Positions 34,417 through 42,262 are shown, numbered from the stretch's first letter. The stretch: 64,000 nucleotides of DNA from Fibrella forsythiae (GCF_017353175.1 NZ_JAFMYW010000001.1:310001-374000); one strand, 5' to 3'. The notes: generated by a model from the sequence alone, not told the origin. Made by a program: numbers and translations.

Positions 34417-34808
34417 CGCTTTGGCCCTCTGGGATTTTCACCGTAGATCAACCGAAGCGTAGCAGAGCAGTGACCATTGATCAGCGACAGGTGGTCCGAC
34501 AACCGCTTGATATGCTCCATATCAGCCACAAACTCACCTTCTGTCAAGTACTTGGTTAAGTTGTCCAGCGAGTAAGTACTCCGATTTTCAAATGAACCGC
34601 TCACCATATCCTTGACCTGTCCGATCAACTTTGTTTGATAGCTTAACAGGGCATCAGCCAGGAGTTCCGCCTCCGACAATGCATGTTCATTACCGGGCAG
34701 GCAAGCATCGGTACTGATCGGTAGATCGAAGGCCCGAGCCTTAGCCAATTCATTGTTGGGCGTATCTGACACGGCCCCACCATCTTGTGTGCCATAAACC
34801 AGACTCAT
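34413..34808 (-). CDS. Helical protein of antirepressor operon (module B)
   Basis: 131 residues, helical C-terminal half (LLADALLSYQTKLIGQVKDM; EHIKRLSDHLSLINGHCSAT). It occupies the slot of 16354-16842 in module A but is shorter and only weakly similar. Both ends overlap neighbours by 4 bases, so it belongs to a tightly coupled operon. Function unknown. Confidence 0.6.
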   Translation of the reverse strand: MSLVYGTQDGGAVSDTPNNELAKARAFDLPISTDACLPGNEHALSEAELLADALLSYQTKLIGQVKDMVSGSFENRSTYSLDNLTKYLTEGEFVADMEHIKRLSDHLSLINGHCSATLRLIYGENPRGPKR

Positions 34809-35122
34809 GATCGACGCTCGTTTAGCTGGTTGACAAGCGAGGAAAGGTTGCTTAGGGCCTCAAAAGCGCGGTCGCGAAGCTCTCTAATTAATTCATCAAC
34901 CGCCTCTACTTTCGCCTCTGTTTTGTTGCCTTGCGCCAGAAAAGCCCGGTAGTGTACCAATGCAGAGTGAACCAGTTCAACCTCTGAGGGGAAGTACTCG
35001 TCGTCCCTTTTCCCTCCCTGAGCCGTCAGTAAGGGGAAGTGGAGGAAGTCAGCTGATTTGACCGCTTCCTCAATAGAATTTGAATCGGCCCGGTTTGAGC
35101 CGTAGTTTTGCCTTGAGTTCAT
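34805..35122 (-). CDS. Small phage-module protein (module B)
   Basis: 105 residues from the ATG at 35122, chosen because MNSRQNYGSNRADSN aligns with the module A start MRQTQNYGPNRAEST. The C-terminus SSLVNQLNERRS is shared too. First gene after the conserved leader. Function unknown. Confidence 0.65.
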   Translation of the reverse strand: MNSRQNYGSNRADSNSIEEAVKSADFLHFPLLTAQGGKRDDEYFPSEVELVHSALVHYRAFLAQGNKTEAKVEAVDELIRELRDRAFEALSNLSSLVNQLNERRS

Positions 35123-35293
35123 AAGAACCTTTGGGTTTGAGTGGAACAATGGCCCCTTCGCTGCTATCTGCCAAGAATGTTCAGCGTTGGGGTTTTCTAT
35201 GTCTAATCAATAGCCAGTCTACCGTTAATCAGCGAGGCAACCTGACCGGTACTATATCGCTTTTTCCGTTGGCTAAATGATAGATCAAATTTA
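35123..35293 (-). promoter_or_regulatory. Bacteroidota -7 box and conserved leader, module B
   Basis: On the minus strand TAAATTTG (35293-35286) is the -7 box, followed after a few bases by the same leader as in module A (CATTTAGCCAACGGAAAAAG ... AACGGTAGACTG ... CCCCAACGCTGA ... GCGAAGGGG). The -7 box position relative to the leader start is the same in both copies although the flanking DNA differs. Confidence 0.6.
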
Positions 35294-35351
35294 AGTCAAT
35301 ATTTTATTATAGCCTAATTATTGGTTGTAAAAATTTTACCATAACCTAATA

Positions 35352-35579
35352 TTATTTTTTTACCGGGTTTAGCTTTGGCTTAAAAGATACATCAAGATCG
35401 TACCCCATAGCATCAGCTATCTTGTTAAGGGTTGATAGTGTCATGTTTTTCCTACCAGACTCAAACTGAGCGAGCGTTGAGGGAGCAATTCCCATTTTCG
35501 CCGCTAAAGCTATTTGCGACATATCCGAAGCTTTACGTAACAGCTTGATATAGTCTCCGATTTCTTTTGGTGTATTCAT
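35352..35579 (-). CDS. XRE-family helix-turn-helix regulator, module B
   Basis: 75 residues from the ATG at 35579; an upstream TTG is less likely. HTH at about residues 18-60 (MSQIALAAKMGIAPSTLAQF, ESGRKNMTLSTLNKIADAMG). It is in the same relative place as the module A regulator, but the recognition helix differs (IAPSTLAQF against TSRAVIGNL), so the operators probably differ. Confidence 0.8.
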   Translation of the reverse strand: MNTPKEIGDYIKLLRKASDMSQIALAAKMGIAPSTLAQFESGRKNMTLSTLNKIADAMGYDLDVSFKPKLNPVKK

Positions 35580-35807
35580 GTCTTTCGTATTATGCAAAGC
35601 TATAAATAGTTTACTATAACCTAATCTTAATAGGAGATTGCTTTGATAACTTTTTCACCTATTTGATATGTGCTAGAGATAGCCCACTTGATTAGCAACT
35701 AGTTACCCCTATACCCATTTATTGAAACCTGTTTTCCTCTGTGCAGTCCGGTTGATTACCTCCGGCTCTATAGAATACCTATTTATCAATGGTCACTATA
35801 AGTATAA

Positions 35808-35829
35808 TAAAGTGACATATCGTCCATTG
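35808..35829 (-). repeat. 22-bp inverted repeat, right copy
   Basis: Exact inverted match of 15487-15508. It lies in the 445-base gap between the XRE gene and the Phd/RelE pair, which otherwise holds nothing recognisable. A local CAATGG...CCATTG pairing is also possible here. Confidence 0.65.
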
Positions 35830-36042
35830 AGGAAGGTCAATAACGAAGCAGCTTGATGTACTTTTTTTACACAAAACTCATTCTGTACAGAACTAATTAT
35901 AAGGGTAGGCGTTATTGAGTTAGTATATATTAGATCGACAAGGGCCAGTAGGCCATGAACGAAACAGCTAACAAGCTAAAACTTATCGGCCAATAGGCTT
36001 AAACACTTACGTATCAGCAAGATACACTCACCTTTATTGATT

Positions 36043-36297
36043 ATGTCTTACTCAGTAATTACCACGCAAGATGCCCGGAAGAATTTTTCCGACATCATCA
36101 GTAAGGCGGCGTTTGGAAAAGAAGCAACAGTTATTAGCCGTTCAGGCAAAAACGTTGTAGCGGTCATCTCGTTTGAGGACTACGAGTTTTATCAACAATT
36201 AGAAGATAAGCTTGACGGCGAACTAGCAGTGGCGCGACTTGCAAAAAACAACAAACGTCACTCGCTGGAAGAGGTGGAGGCGAAATTGGGCCTCTGA
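36043..36297 (+). CDS. Phd/YefM-family antitoxin
   Basis: 84 residues from the ATG at 36043. N-terminal DNA-binding and dimerisation fold (ITTQDARKNFSDIISKAAFG, KNVVAVISFEDYEFYQQ) and a charged, flexible C-terminal toxin-binding tail. It would neutralise the RelE-like toxin 58 bases downstream and repress the operon. It lies just outside the inverted modules but still inside the insertion between the tail genes, where it would stabilise the element. Confidence 0.88.
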   Translation: MSYSVITTQDARKNFSDIISKAAFGKEATVISRSGKNVVAVISFEDYEFYQQLEDKLDGELAVARLAKNNKRHSLEEVEAKLGL

Positions 36298-36355
36298 GCG
36301 TACCTAGTACGGACTGGCTGCACGGGGTAGTCAGTCCGATTAATTTAATTTAAAA

Positions 36356-36640
36356 ATGCTACCTAATTACAAAGTTGAAATTGATGATGATGCACTATCC
36401 GACCTAGAAAAGCTAACCAAAAAGGTGCAGGGTCAGATTCTTAAAGCGATCAAGAAACTAAGTACAGACCCTCGACAAGGGAACGTTACACAGTTGCGAA
36501 AGTACGATGGGTTGCACAGACTCAGAACTGGTAAATACCGGGCCATTTATGCGATAGATGATGAAGCGCACGTAGTTGTTATTATCGCCGCTGGGCATCG
36601 TAAAGATGTCTATGATATTCTTGAGCGGCGTATCAAGTAA
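36356..36640 (+). CDS. RelE/ParE-family toxin
   Basis: 94 residues, the usual size. Family pattern: YKVEIDDDALSDLEKL, the Lys-rich helix QILKAIKKLSTDP, then YDGLHRLRTGKYRAIYAIDD and HRKDVYDILERRI. RelE-type toxins cut mRNA on the ribosome and ParE-type ones poison gyrase; the LRTGKYRAIY and C-terminal HRKDVYD suggest RelE. It is paired with the Phd antitoxin and followed by a terminator. Confidence 0.88.
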   Translation: MLPNYKVEIDDDALSDLEKLTKKVQGQILKAIKKLSTDPRQGNVTQLRKYDGLHRLRTGKYRAIYAIDDEAHVVVIIAAGHRKDVYDILERRIK

Positions 36641-36648
36641 AAACCTTT

Positions 36649-36703
36649 ACATAAAAGGGTCAGTATTAGCCAGTTAGATAGCGTTGTGCTGGCCCTTTTA
36701 TGT
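36649..36703 (+). terminator. Terminator after RelE-like toxin
   Basis: ACATAAAAGGGTCAG pairs with CTGGCCCTTTTATGT (one mismatch), with a 25-base loop and a T-rich end. Confidence 0.65.
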
Positions 36704-36766
36704 AATCTATTATGGAAACCAATTGGTCTGTATTCTTATAAATGCCTTGGTTTCCGTAACGATTCA

Positions 36767-36809
36767 GAAACAAAAATGCCCGACTGTTGAGGTCGGGCAT
36801 TTTTGTTTC
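36767..36809. terminator. Bidirectional terminator, 18-bp stem
   Basis: GAAACAAAAATGCCCGAC / GTCGGGCATTTTTGTTTC. It lies 17 bases past the stop of the frameshifted chaperone on the minus strand. It ends the capsid-tail operon here, so the tape measure 22 kb away must have its own promoter. Confidence 0.88.
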
Positions 36810-36825
36810 TATAGTAAAGTTGCCA

Positions 36826-37553
36826 TTAAATACGGCCCTGAAGCCTGTCCATAAACCGCTGGGCAGTTTCGGCATTGAGCGGTTCCTCTTTAGTCTTGAC
36901 CTTCTCAGGCTCTTTGGGGCTGTACTGGTAGCGGGGGGCATCCTGTGTCATCCGTTCCACATACGCCCACGGTAAGCCCCACATGACATAGTCCCAACTC
37001 CAGCCTGTGGCCGTGCATATAGCGCCTATGCGGCCGAAGGGGGAGGCGAGGCCGGACGATTGGGCTCTATCGGTAGCGGCTCCGTCGTCCGTCGCCGGGC
37101 CGTCAGTAATGCGATAGAGTGCGTAAAATCCGTCATATCCGCCATCAGGTTGATGAGCCTGACCATCTCCAGCATCTTACCCGGATCCACCCGGTAGAGG
37201 AAGTATTCTGTCATCCAATCCCCGAACCACTTGATCATCCACTTATCCATCAAGACGGTAATGGCCACGATACGGGCCATGCGTTCGGCGTTCTCGGCCA
37301 TCAGCTTGACATTCTCAGCGGGAGAGTACTCGTGGAGCTTATGCAGATCGAAGTTCAGTCCAATCAATACCCGGCTTATGTGGGTCATGGTGCCGTAGGA
37401 AGGGCGCTTGATATGGAAGGTACGTTCGCTGGCGCCGAAGAAACGGAGCAGGCTATGCTTGGGCACCCTGAAACGGAAGGTTTGCCCGATAAGCAGATCG
37501 GCCTCCGCTCTCTCAGCCCGGATGGGGTCAAAGTCGGTTGGTAGGGGTTGCAT
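36826..37553 (-). CDS. Tail assembly chaperone, -1 frameshift product (GT-type)
   Basis: After the 0-frame codons ...CCT CCC CCT, a -1 slip on the C5 run (37039-37043) continues into an open frame with no start of its own: FGRIGAICTATGWSWDYVMW, then GLPWAYVERMTQDAPRYQYS and a stop at 36826. The product would be about 242 residues. Long and short tail chaperones made by frameshifting, directly before the tape measure, are a hallmark of siphophages. The extension shows strong coding character (Trp/Tyr-rich, no stops over 70 codons). Confidence 0.8.
37026..37553 (-). CDS. Tail assembly chaperone, short form (G-type)
   Basis: 175 residues, helical (YSPAENVKLMAENAERMARI; VDPGKMLEMVRLINLMADMT), ending in PPPSAA just past the slip site. 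It coats and holds the tape measure during tail assembly. It follows the tail tube gene, as expected. The N-terminal half resembles phage tail chaperone folds (FRFRVPKHSLLRFFGASERT). Confidence 0.85.
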   Translation of the reverse strand: MQPLPTDFDPIRAERAEADLLIGQTFRFRVPKHSLLRFFGASERTFHIKRPSYGTMTHISRVLIGLNFDLHKLHEYSPAENVKLMAENAERMARIVAITVLMDKWMIKWFGDWMTEYFLYRVDPGKMLEMVRLINLMADMTDFTHSIALLTARRRTTEPLPIEPNRPASPPPSAA

Positions 37554-37571
37554 GACTACAGGGAAAAAAGA

Positions 37572-37608
37572 CAGCCGCCAGGCGCACTGATTGGCATCTG
37601 GCGGCTGA
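37572..37608 (-). terminator. Hairpin after tail tube gene
   Basis: CAGCCGCCAG ... CTGGCGGCTG. Followed on the minus strand by a CTTTTTTCCC run. It probably sets the high tube-to-chaperone expression ratio by partial termination. Confidence 0.6.
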
Positions 37609-37632
37609 TATGCATGGACTTACTTGGACAGC

Positions 37633-38151
37633 TTAGGCAGCCGACTTTTTGATCAGTTGCAGTGGACCAATGTCTGTTTTGATAGGTGCCAGCGCCGTCA
37701 CGACAACAGGTATACCCAGTAGGCCTGTACGCGAGAGGTCACCGGAGATTTTAGGTGCCCACTGACCCCGTGGCATCACGATAATGAACCCTTCGAGCGT
37801 TGTTATTTTGAGGGCCAGTTCTGGGTTCAATGGATTGGCAGGCATGTTCCAGGTCTTGACAACCGGTGTGCCAGCCGATCCAACTTGCCCACCAAACAGG
37901 GTAGGCATGCTGTCAATGTCAGCATCCGCAATCTCAAAACTGGCAGTGATAGCCCCGGGCGTGGTGACAATCTTAATCGCCTGAGCATTCTCTTCCACTC
38001 GAAATTCGGTCTTGGTACCGTCAGCCATATCCAGCTTACCAGTACCCTCTTTGGTGTTACCGAAAATCAGCCAACCTGTAGTCGGCACGGCACCATCGTT
38101 GGGAATAGGAGCGTACTCAATTTTTGCAATACCATACGTTAGCGTCGACAT
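37633..38151 (-). CDS. Major tail tube protein
   Basis: 172 residues, beta-rich (YGIAKIEYAPIPNDGAVPTT; FRVEENAQAIKIVTTPGAIT; SFEIADADIDSMPTLFGGQV). This pattern of a short N-terminal strand, insertion motifs and a long central region is typical of siphophage tube proteins. Its location between the tail terminator and the tail chaperone agrees. It forms the tail tube around the tape measure. Confidence 0.85.
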   Translation of the reverse strand: MSTLTYGIAKIEYAPIPNDGAVPTTGWLIFGNTKEGTGKLDMADGTKTEFRVEENAQAIKIVTTPGAITASFEIADADIDSMPTLFGGQVGSAGTPVVKTWNMPANPLNPELALKITTLEGFIIVMPRGQWAPKISGDLSRTGLLGIPVVVTALAPIKTDIGPLQLIKKSAA

Positions 38152-38168
38152 GGTGATGATGTTTTGCG

Positions 38169-38576
38169 TTAGGAGAAAAATTGAAACTCAACACGTATGT
38201 TGAGGTAATGACTGTTGGTTAGCGGTTCCTCGACGATGTATTGCTTGCCGAGGGTGTAGCAGTACGCTTGCGTATAGACGCCTTCCAGTAGCTCGATAGC
38301 CAGCTGACCCAGTTCCTTGAGCCGGATCAGGTTCGCCTCGCTTTGTGACCCCTCTTCTTCCTGAATCAGTAGATCGGGTACGTAGATGTTGACATTGGCC
38401 GTGGCCAGCTGAATCTGATTCGGAGAGACGGCGATCGTATTGATCACTACGTCTTCCAGCTTGGATTTAGCGGGTCGTTTCAGTTTGCGGACCTTCCCCG
38501 TTATGGCCTCTTCCAGGTCTGAATTTTTCAGGCGCTGGGAGAGGATTGTCAGTACGTCAAGCGGCGTTTTCTTCAC
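38169..38576 (-). CDS. Tail terminator/completion protein candidate
   Basis: 135 residues, alpha/beta (VLTILSQRLKNSDLEEAITG; VINTIAVSPNQIQLATANVN; YLNIRVEFQFF). It lies between the neck protein and the tail tube, the slot of the tail terminator that caps the tube end and joins it to the head. Assignment rests on order and size; overlaps the upstream gene by 4 bases. Confidence 0.65.
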   Translation of the reverse strand: MKKTPLDVLTILSQRLKNSDLEEAITGKVRKLKRPAKSKLEDVVINTIAVSPNQIQLATANVNIYVPDLLIQEEEGSQSEANLIRLKELGQLAIELLEGVYTQAYCYTLGKQYIVEEPLTNSHYLNIRVEFQFFS

Positions 38577-39010
38577 CTGGCAGCTAGTTGTTTTCTCAGA
38601 TCAGCGATCAGTCCCGGCACGATTTGTTTGGCCAGTTGCTCGGCCGAGGTCAGGACATCCAATCCCCGACTTTCCACGTCGGCCGCGTAAGCCATCCCCG
38701 CCACGACAATCAGCACCCAACCACTCGGATATTGACCCGCCACGTCCCGGGCTACACGCTCACCGGTCGAGCCGCCCACCCCCTCACCAAAATCACTCTT
38801 CAGAACCACACCATTATAGAGAATCAGGTAGCCCACGGAAGCCCGCAGATTACCCGTCTGGTCCTGATAGGTGTTCAGCGACCGGGCTTCGTTGACGCAC
38901 AGCTCACCGACGTAGGAAAGCATGCGCAGAATGACCGCATGCACCCGCCTGACTTCCTGAGCAAACGCTTCTTTGATGAACGAGTCGTTAAAACGGCGAC
39001 TTAAAGCCAT
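38573..39010 (-). CDS. HK97 gp10-like neck protein
   Basis: 145 residues. The pattern TGNLRASVGYLI, GMAYAADVESRGLDVLTSAE and a basic C-terminus is characteristic of HK97-gp10-like tail-completion proteins, which act at the head-tail joint. Overlaps the upstream gene by 10 bases. Confidence 0.75.
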   Translation of the reverse strand: MALSRRFNDSFIKEAFAQEVRRVHAVILRMLSYVGELCVNEARSLNTYQDQTGNLRASVGYLILYNGVVLKSDFGEGVGGSTGERVARDVAGQYPSGWVLIVVAGMAYAADVESRGLDVLTSAEQLAKQIVPGLIADLRKQLAAR

Positions 39011-39324
39011 GCCTGAGCGTGGAGTTGAGAGGGCCTGAACTGCATGATCTCGCCCTCGGCACGTACCTCCCCGTCCGGCATGCGGACCTGCACCGATGTA
39101 CCCGAGAGCAGCTTACCCGTACGTTTGGGCAACTGGATGAGGGTGTTGAACACGTAGGCTTTACCGTCTTCCAGTATCACCACCTGCCCGCGTCCGTTCT
39201 GCTCATCGCGGCACATGCCGTGTTTTACCCACGTCTCAACCGCAGGTAACCAGTCCCCTTCAGCGTTTTGCAACCGCTGGCCGATTACCAGCTTCCAGAG
39301 TTCGTAAGGATATTGTATCACCAT
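39001..39324 (-). CDS. Head closure/neck protein candidate
   Basis: 107 residues, small beta barrel-like (QVVILEDGKAYVFNTLIQLP; TSVQVRMPDGEVRAEGEIMQ, FRPSQLHAQAWL). Its size, beta content and slot between the adaptor and gp10-like genes fit a head closure (stopper) protein. Overlaps the adaptor gene by 7 bases. Confidence 0.6.
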   Translation of the reverse strand: MVIQYPYELWKLVIGQRLQNAEGDWLPAVETWVKHGMCRDEQNGRGQVVILEDGKAYVFNTLIQLPKRTGKLLSGTSVQVRMPDGEVRAEGEIMQFRPSQLHAQAWL

Positions 39325-39641
39325 CGATCGGTTCGACTCGTTACGGTGCCGACAGAAGCCGTAATAAGGCCCAGTTCCATGCGGAGCATGTTACAGTAAG
39401 TTGTTACTGCCACACGGTCCCATTTTACTTTATAGCCCCCTTCTTCCACATCTGGCCTTGCCAGTATGGTATCCATATGACTGATTAGAAGGGTTTTTAC
39501 GGCTGGGCCTGCTGCTTTATCGTACACCTGTTCGCCGGTCAGGTCATGATCGACCAGTAGGCCGTTAAGCTCAACCTCAGAGAGGGTAAGCCCAACGGCC
39601 CCTAGCCGCGCTTCTATAATATCCTTGACAGAAGACTGCAT
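39318..39641 (-). CDS. Head-tail adaptor protein, DUF6706-like
   Basis: 107 residues, mostly helical (VKDIIEARLGAVGLTLSEVE; ALLISHMDT-type helix; RVAVTTYCNMLRMELGL). It follows the major capsid gene by 6 bases. Size and position match phage head-tail adaptors of the DUF6706 kind seen in Bacteroidota phages; the family name is from memory of the pattern. Confidence 0.65.
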   Translation of the reverse strand: MQSSVKDIIEARLGAVGLTLSEVELNGLLVDHDLTGEQVYDKAAGPAVKTLLISHMDTILARPDVEEGGYKVKWDRVAVTTYCNMLRMELGLITASVGTVTSRTDRW

Positions 39642-39647
39642 TAGCGC

Positions 39648-40742
39648 CTACCGGATGGCTTTAAGGATATGAATTGAGTCGATGGCGTCAACGGCGGGAA
39701 AAGCGTTGAGCTCCACTTTCGTCCATTCCCCGAACGGCTCGTTTTCTGACCACTTCGAGATGCAGGCACGGTTATAGGTACCGTACGACACGGCACCAAC
39801 CGGGCGAGATTGTTCGATGGCCAACGCATTCTTGATCAATCCAAGCTTACCGCTCGGCACGAACGAAGCGTTGTTTTCGTCGAAAGGCTGGATGTTGCCA
39901 ATCTTGCCATCTTTCTCTACGCCGATCTGTTCATTGATCACCTCGATGATAGGGAACTCCTGTTCAGAGAGGTACTCATTGATCCGCTTCAGGGAAGTGG
40001 CAACCGAAATATCACCGGCTCCGACTTTACCAAAAACCGCCAGCGACATCGTGTCTTTGACTTCTTTAGCCCGGCGAAACTTTTGATACAATGCCCACGA
40101 CATCAGAATCTTCTCAAAGCGAATTCCCCGCTTTGAGGCTAGCTCAACGGCTGATTGAACGTCCTGCAACGGTGTTGCATTAACCGAGTCACCCCAGCTA
40201 ACCAGTGAGTCAATGCGGTTAGTCGCGGGCATCAACAGGTCAATCTGCCCATCGGTAACTAGACCATCTGGGTTATTGGTCGTGTCAAGCTGTACATAAC
40301 CGGTTGACAAGGCTTGTAGCGCAAAAATGTCAAGACGTTTATGGGCAGAATCGCCTACTTTCTTCACGTCAGCGAAGAGGTAGTCAAGCAGCTGTTTCAA
40401 CTTCAACGCCTCATCAACGTTCAGTGCCTGCATGTTCTCAAACTCCCGGTAATCTGATTCGGTCATCTTGAACATCTCCTTGATGGCCGGAATCTCGCCG
40501 GTATACTTCTCTAAGGCGGCACGAGCGCGCAGTGGCGTTGTCGAGTCGCGGGCTACGACTGATGCAGCGGCTTCGATGCGTGAACGGCCAATAACGGCGG
40601 TAAACGTCAACGATTGCTGGATAGGAGCCCAGTCAAAATAGCGCGGGTAAAAGTTGGGCGCAAAGCGATCGAGGTTTTCGTCGATCGTGATTTGCAGATT
40701 AGCGCCCAAAGCATAATTCCCGAAAATAGACGCATACTTCAT
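39648..40742 (-). CDS. Major capsid protein, gpE-type
   Basis: 364 residues. Resembles the phage major capsid protein E group: QSLTFTAVIGRSRIEAAASV, ATPLRARAALEKYTG-like loop, a helical spine (ALKLKQLLDYLFADVKKVGD), RLDIFALQALSTG, and the C-terminal domain (FEKILMSWALYQKFRRAKEV; GTYNRACISKWSENEPFGEW). It lies between decoration and adaptor genes. It forms the HK97-fold shell. Confidence 0.88.
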   Translation of the reverse strand: MKYASIFGNYALGANLQITIDENLDRFAPNFYPRYFDWAPIQQSLTFTAVIGRSRIEAAASVVARDSTTPLRARAALEKYTGEIPAIKEMFKMTESDYREFENMQALNVDEALKLKQLLDYLFADVKKVGDSAHKRLDIFALQALSTGYVQLDTTNNPDGLVTDGQIDLLMPATNRIDSLVSWGDSVNATPLQDVQSAVELASKRGIRFEKILMSWALYQKFRRAKEVKDTMSLAVFGKVGAGDISVATSLKRINEYLSEQEFPIIEVINEQIGVEKDGKIGNIQPFDENNASFVPSGKLGLIKNALAIEQSRPVGAVSYGTYNRACISKWSENEPFGEWTKVELNAFPAVDAIDSIHILKAIR

Positions 40743-40806
40743 AAATGGAAGTGGGTTGGGTTAGTAGCGCAAGGCAGGGCCTGTTAGCTAATGACCAGTG
40801 ACGGGA

Positions 40807-41394
40807 TTAGTATGACTTGGAAAAAACGATCAGTGGCATGGTTAGCTGAATGTCAGCTGGTACACCTGGAATCCGGCGCAGGTAGGTAGTGCCCCGAATA
40901 ACGACAGACACCTCTACGTTACCTTCCAACGATGTGTCTTCGTAAAGAAGCCCCTTCGGCTGATAGAGTGGCGCGGCTGAACCAGCCGTAGCTGTTTTGG
41001 CCTGATACAGTGCTGAACCAGCCGGTAAGGCAACACCGAGCGTTGCACTCAGGGTGAGCACATCAAAAGCCGCATCTGCCGTGTTGATGGTTGTGATGTC
41101 AACTGACTTACCTTTCAGTGATTCAGCGACAATGTCACCGACCTTAAAGCCGTGATTTTTCAGCACTTTGTACGTTGTATCCGCATTAGTAGCTGCGGCT
41201 TGCAATACGGTTGACTTGATAACAAACGCCTTGCGGGTCGATTCATCATAGTACAACATCGTACCTCCCGGCAGTACTCTCTGGAGGGGATCAAGTGACG
41301 CCTTGTCCAGAAAAAAACCGCCTTGAGCCGTTTCAAAAACCTGCTGAAACAGGGGAACACCGCCGTTGACGACAGTCTTTTTGAAATTTAACAT
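40807..41394 (-). CDS. Head decoration/fibre-like protein
   Basis: 195 residues, beta-rich, Thr/Ala-rich (GGTMLYYDESTRKAFVIKST; NHGFKVGDIVAESLKGKSVD; SLEGNVEVSVVIRGTTYLRR). It lies between scaffold and major capsid, the slot of lambda gpD-like stabilisers. A capsid-decoration role is inferred from position and fold type. Confidence 0.65.
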   Translation of the reverse strand: MLNFKKTVVNGGVPLFQQVFETAQGGFFLDKASLDPLQRVLPGGTMLYYDESTRKAFVIKSTVLQAAATNADTTYKVLKNHGFKVGDIVAESLKGKSVDITTINTADAAFDVLTLSATLGVALPAGSALYQAKTATAGSAAPLYQPKGLLYEDTSLEGNVEVSVVIRGTTYLRRIPGVPADIQLTMPLIVFSKSY

Positions 41395-41439
41395 GAACGT
41401 GGTTGAGGACTAAAAACAACTTCGGCCTAACTCAGTGAC

Positions 41440-42132
41440 TTACTGAGCCGCTGAAGCAGAGGTGGCCGCAGCTTTGTTTTGCGCGGCCCAGGCCTTGATC
41501 TGATCGCCCGCCGTTGCTGCAGCCGTTGTGGTAGCAGGCGTGAAAGGGCGATGCTGTTGGCCTAAATCGTCAGTCGCTTTCTTTTGAATCAGCGACTGGG
41601 CTTCTGTGGTCGTATCGGTCAGATACTCCTCAAAGTCGGCATCGTCCTTGAAGGTCATCCGCCCGTACTGTTTGAGAAATTTGGCCTTGGCATCGTCAGG
41701 AACACCGGCCAGTTTCTCGTTAAGCTTAGTCAGTCGAGTTGACGCCACGTTACCAGATTTGAGGTCGGCTATTTCCTTTTGCATTTCAGCAAAGGCTGTC
41801 TTCCAATCCGGTTCTGATTCGCCCCCTTTCCCTTGTTTGTTGGCATTTGCCCCGTCGCCCCCGGCCGGTTGTCCCTGAGCCCCGTGCCCATTTCCACCTT
41901 CGTCTTGCTTGGCTGAACCACTGGCCTCTTTTTTGGCAGCAGCCCGCGCAGCATCAGCTTCTGATTGGATAATGTTCACTGAGTCCTCCACATCAGCTAC
42001 GCCCGCCTCGATCTGGTTCTCCTCGGTGACTGTCTTTGCGATTCTGTCCGCAAGCGCATTGAAAGCTTTTTCCGAAAGCCCCTTACCGGCATATCTCGTT
42101 CGTAGCTGGGCAAGTATTTTATCCTTAAACAT
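41440..42132 (-). CDS. Capsid scaffold protein
   Basis: 230 residues, highly charged and helical, with a Gly/Gln-rich low-complexity middle (GQPAGGDGANANKQGKGGES) and a coiled coil (DWKTAFAEMQKEIADLKSGN). This is the composition of phage scaffolding proteins. First gene of the capsid operon, with the palindrome at 42176 44 bases upstream. Confidence 0.8.
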   Translation of the reverse strand: MFKDKILAQLRTRYAGKGLSEKAFNALADRIAKTVTEENQIEAGVADVEDSVNIIQSEADAARAAAKKEASGSAKQDEGGNGHGAQGQPAGGDGANANKQGKGGESEPDWKTAFAEMQKEIADLKSGNVASTRLTKLNEKLAGVPDDAKAKFLKQYGRMTFKDDADFEEYLTDTTTEAQSLIQKKATDDLGQQHRPFTPATTTAAATAGDQIKAWAAQNKAAATSASAAQ

Positions 42133-42175
42133 TGGACATGATTTAGGTAATGTTTGGCCAAATATATTGAAATTG

Positions 42176-42194
42176 GGACTTCAATATGAAGTCC
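42176..42194. promoter_or_regulatory. Phage operon palindrome upstream of capsid operon
   Basis: GGACTTCA-ATA-TGAAGTCC, perfect 8-base arms. It lies in the divergent region between the minus-strand capsid operon and the plus-strand lysis/packaging genes, so it could control both. Confidence 0.65.
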
Positions 42195-42262
42195 TTTTGA
42201 ATAATTTTACGACTTTAGATCGCTGATAGTCAGTGTTATATCAATCAAAAAGGCAGAATCAC

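Noticed and set aside
36666-36941. 91-codon minus-strand frame after the chaperone gene
   Set aside because: It overlaps the -1 frameshift extension in another frame and crosses the terminator at 36767; it is a shadow frame.
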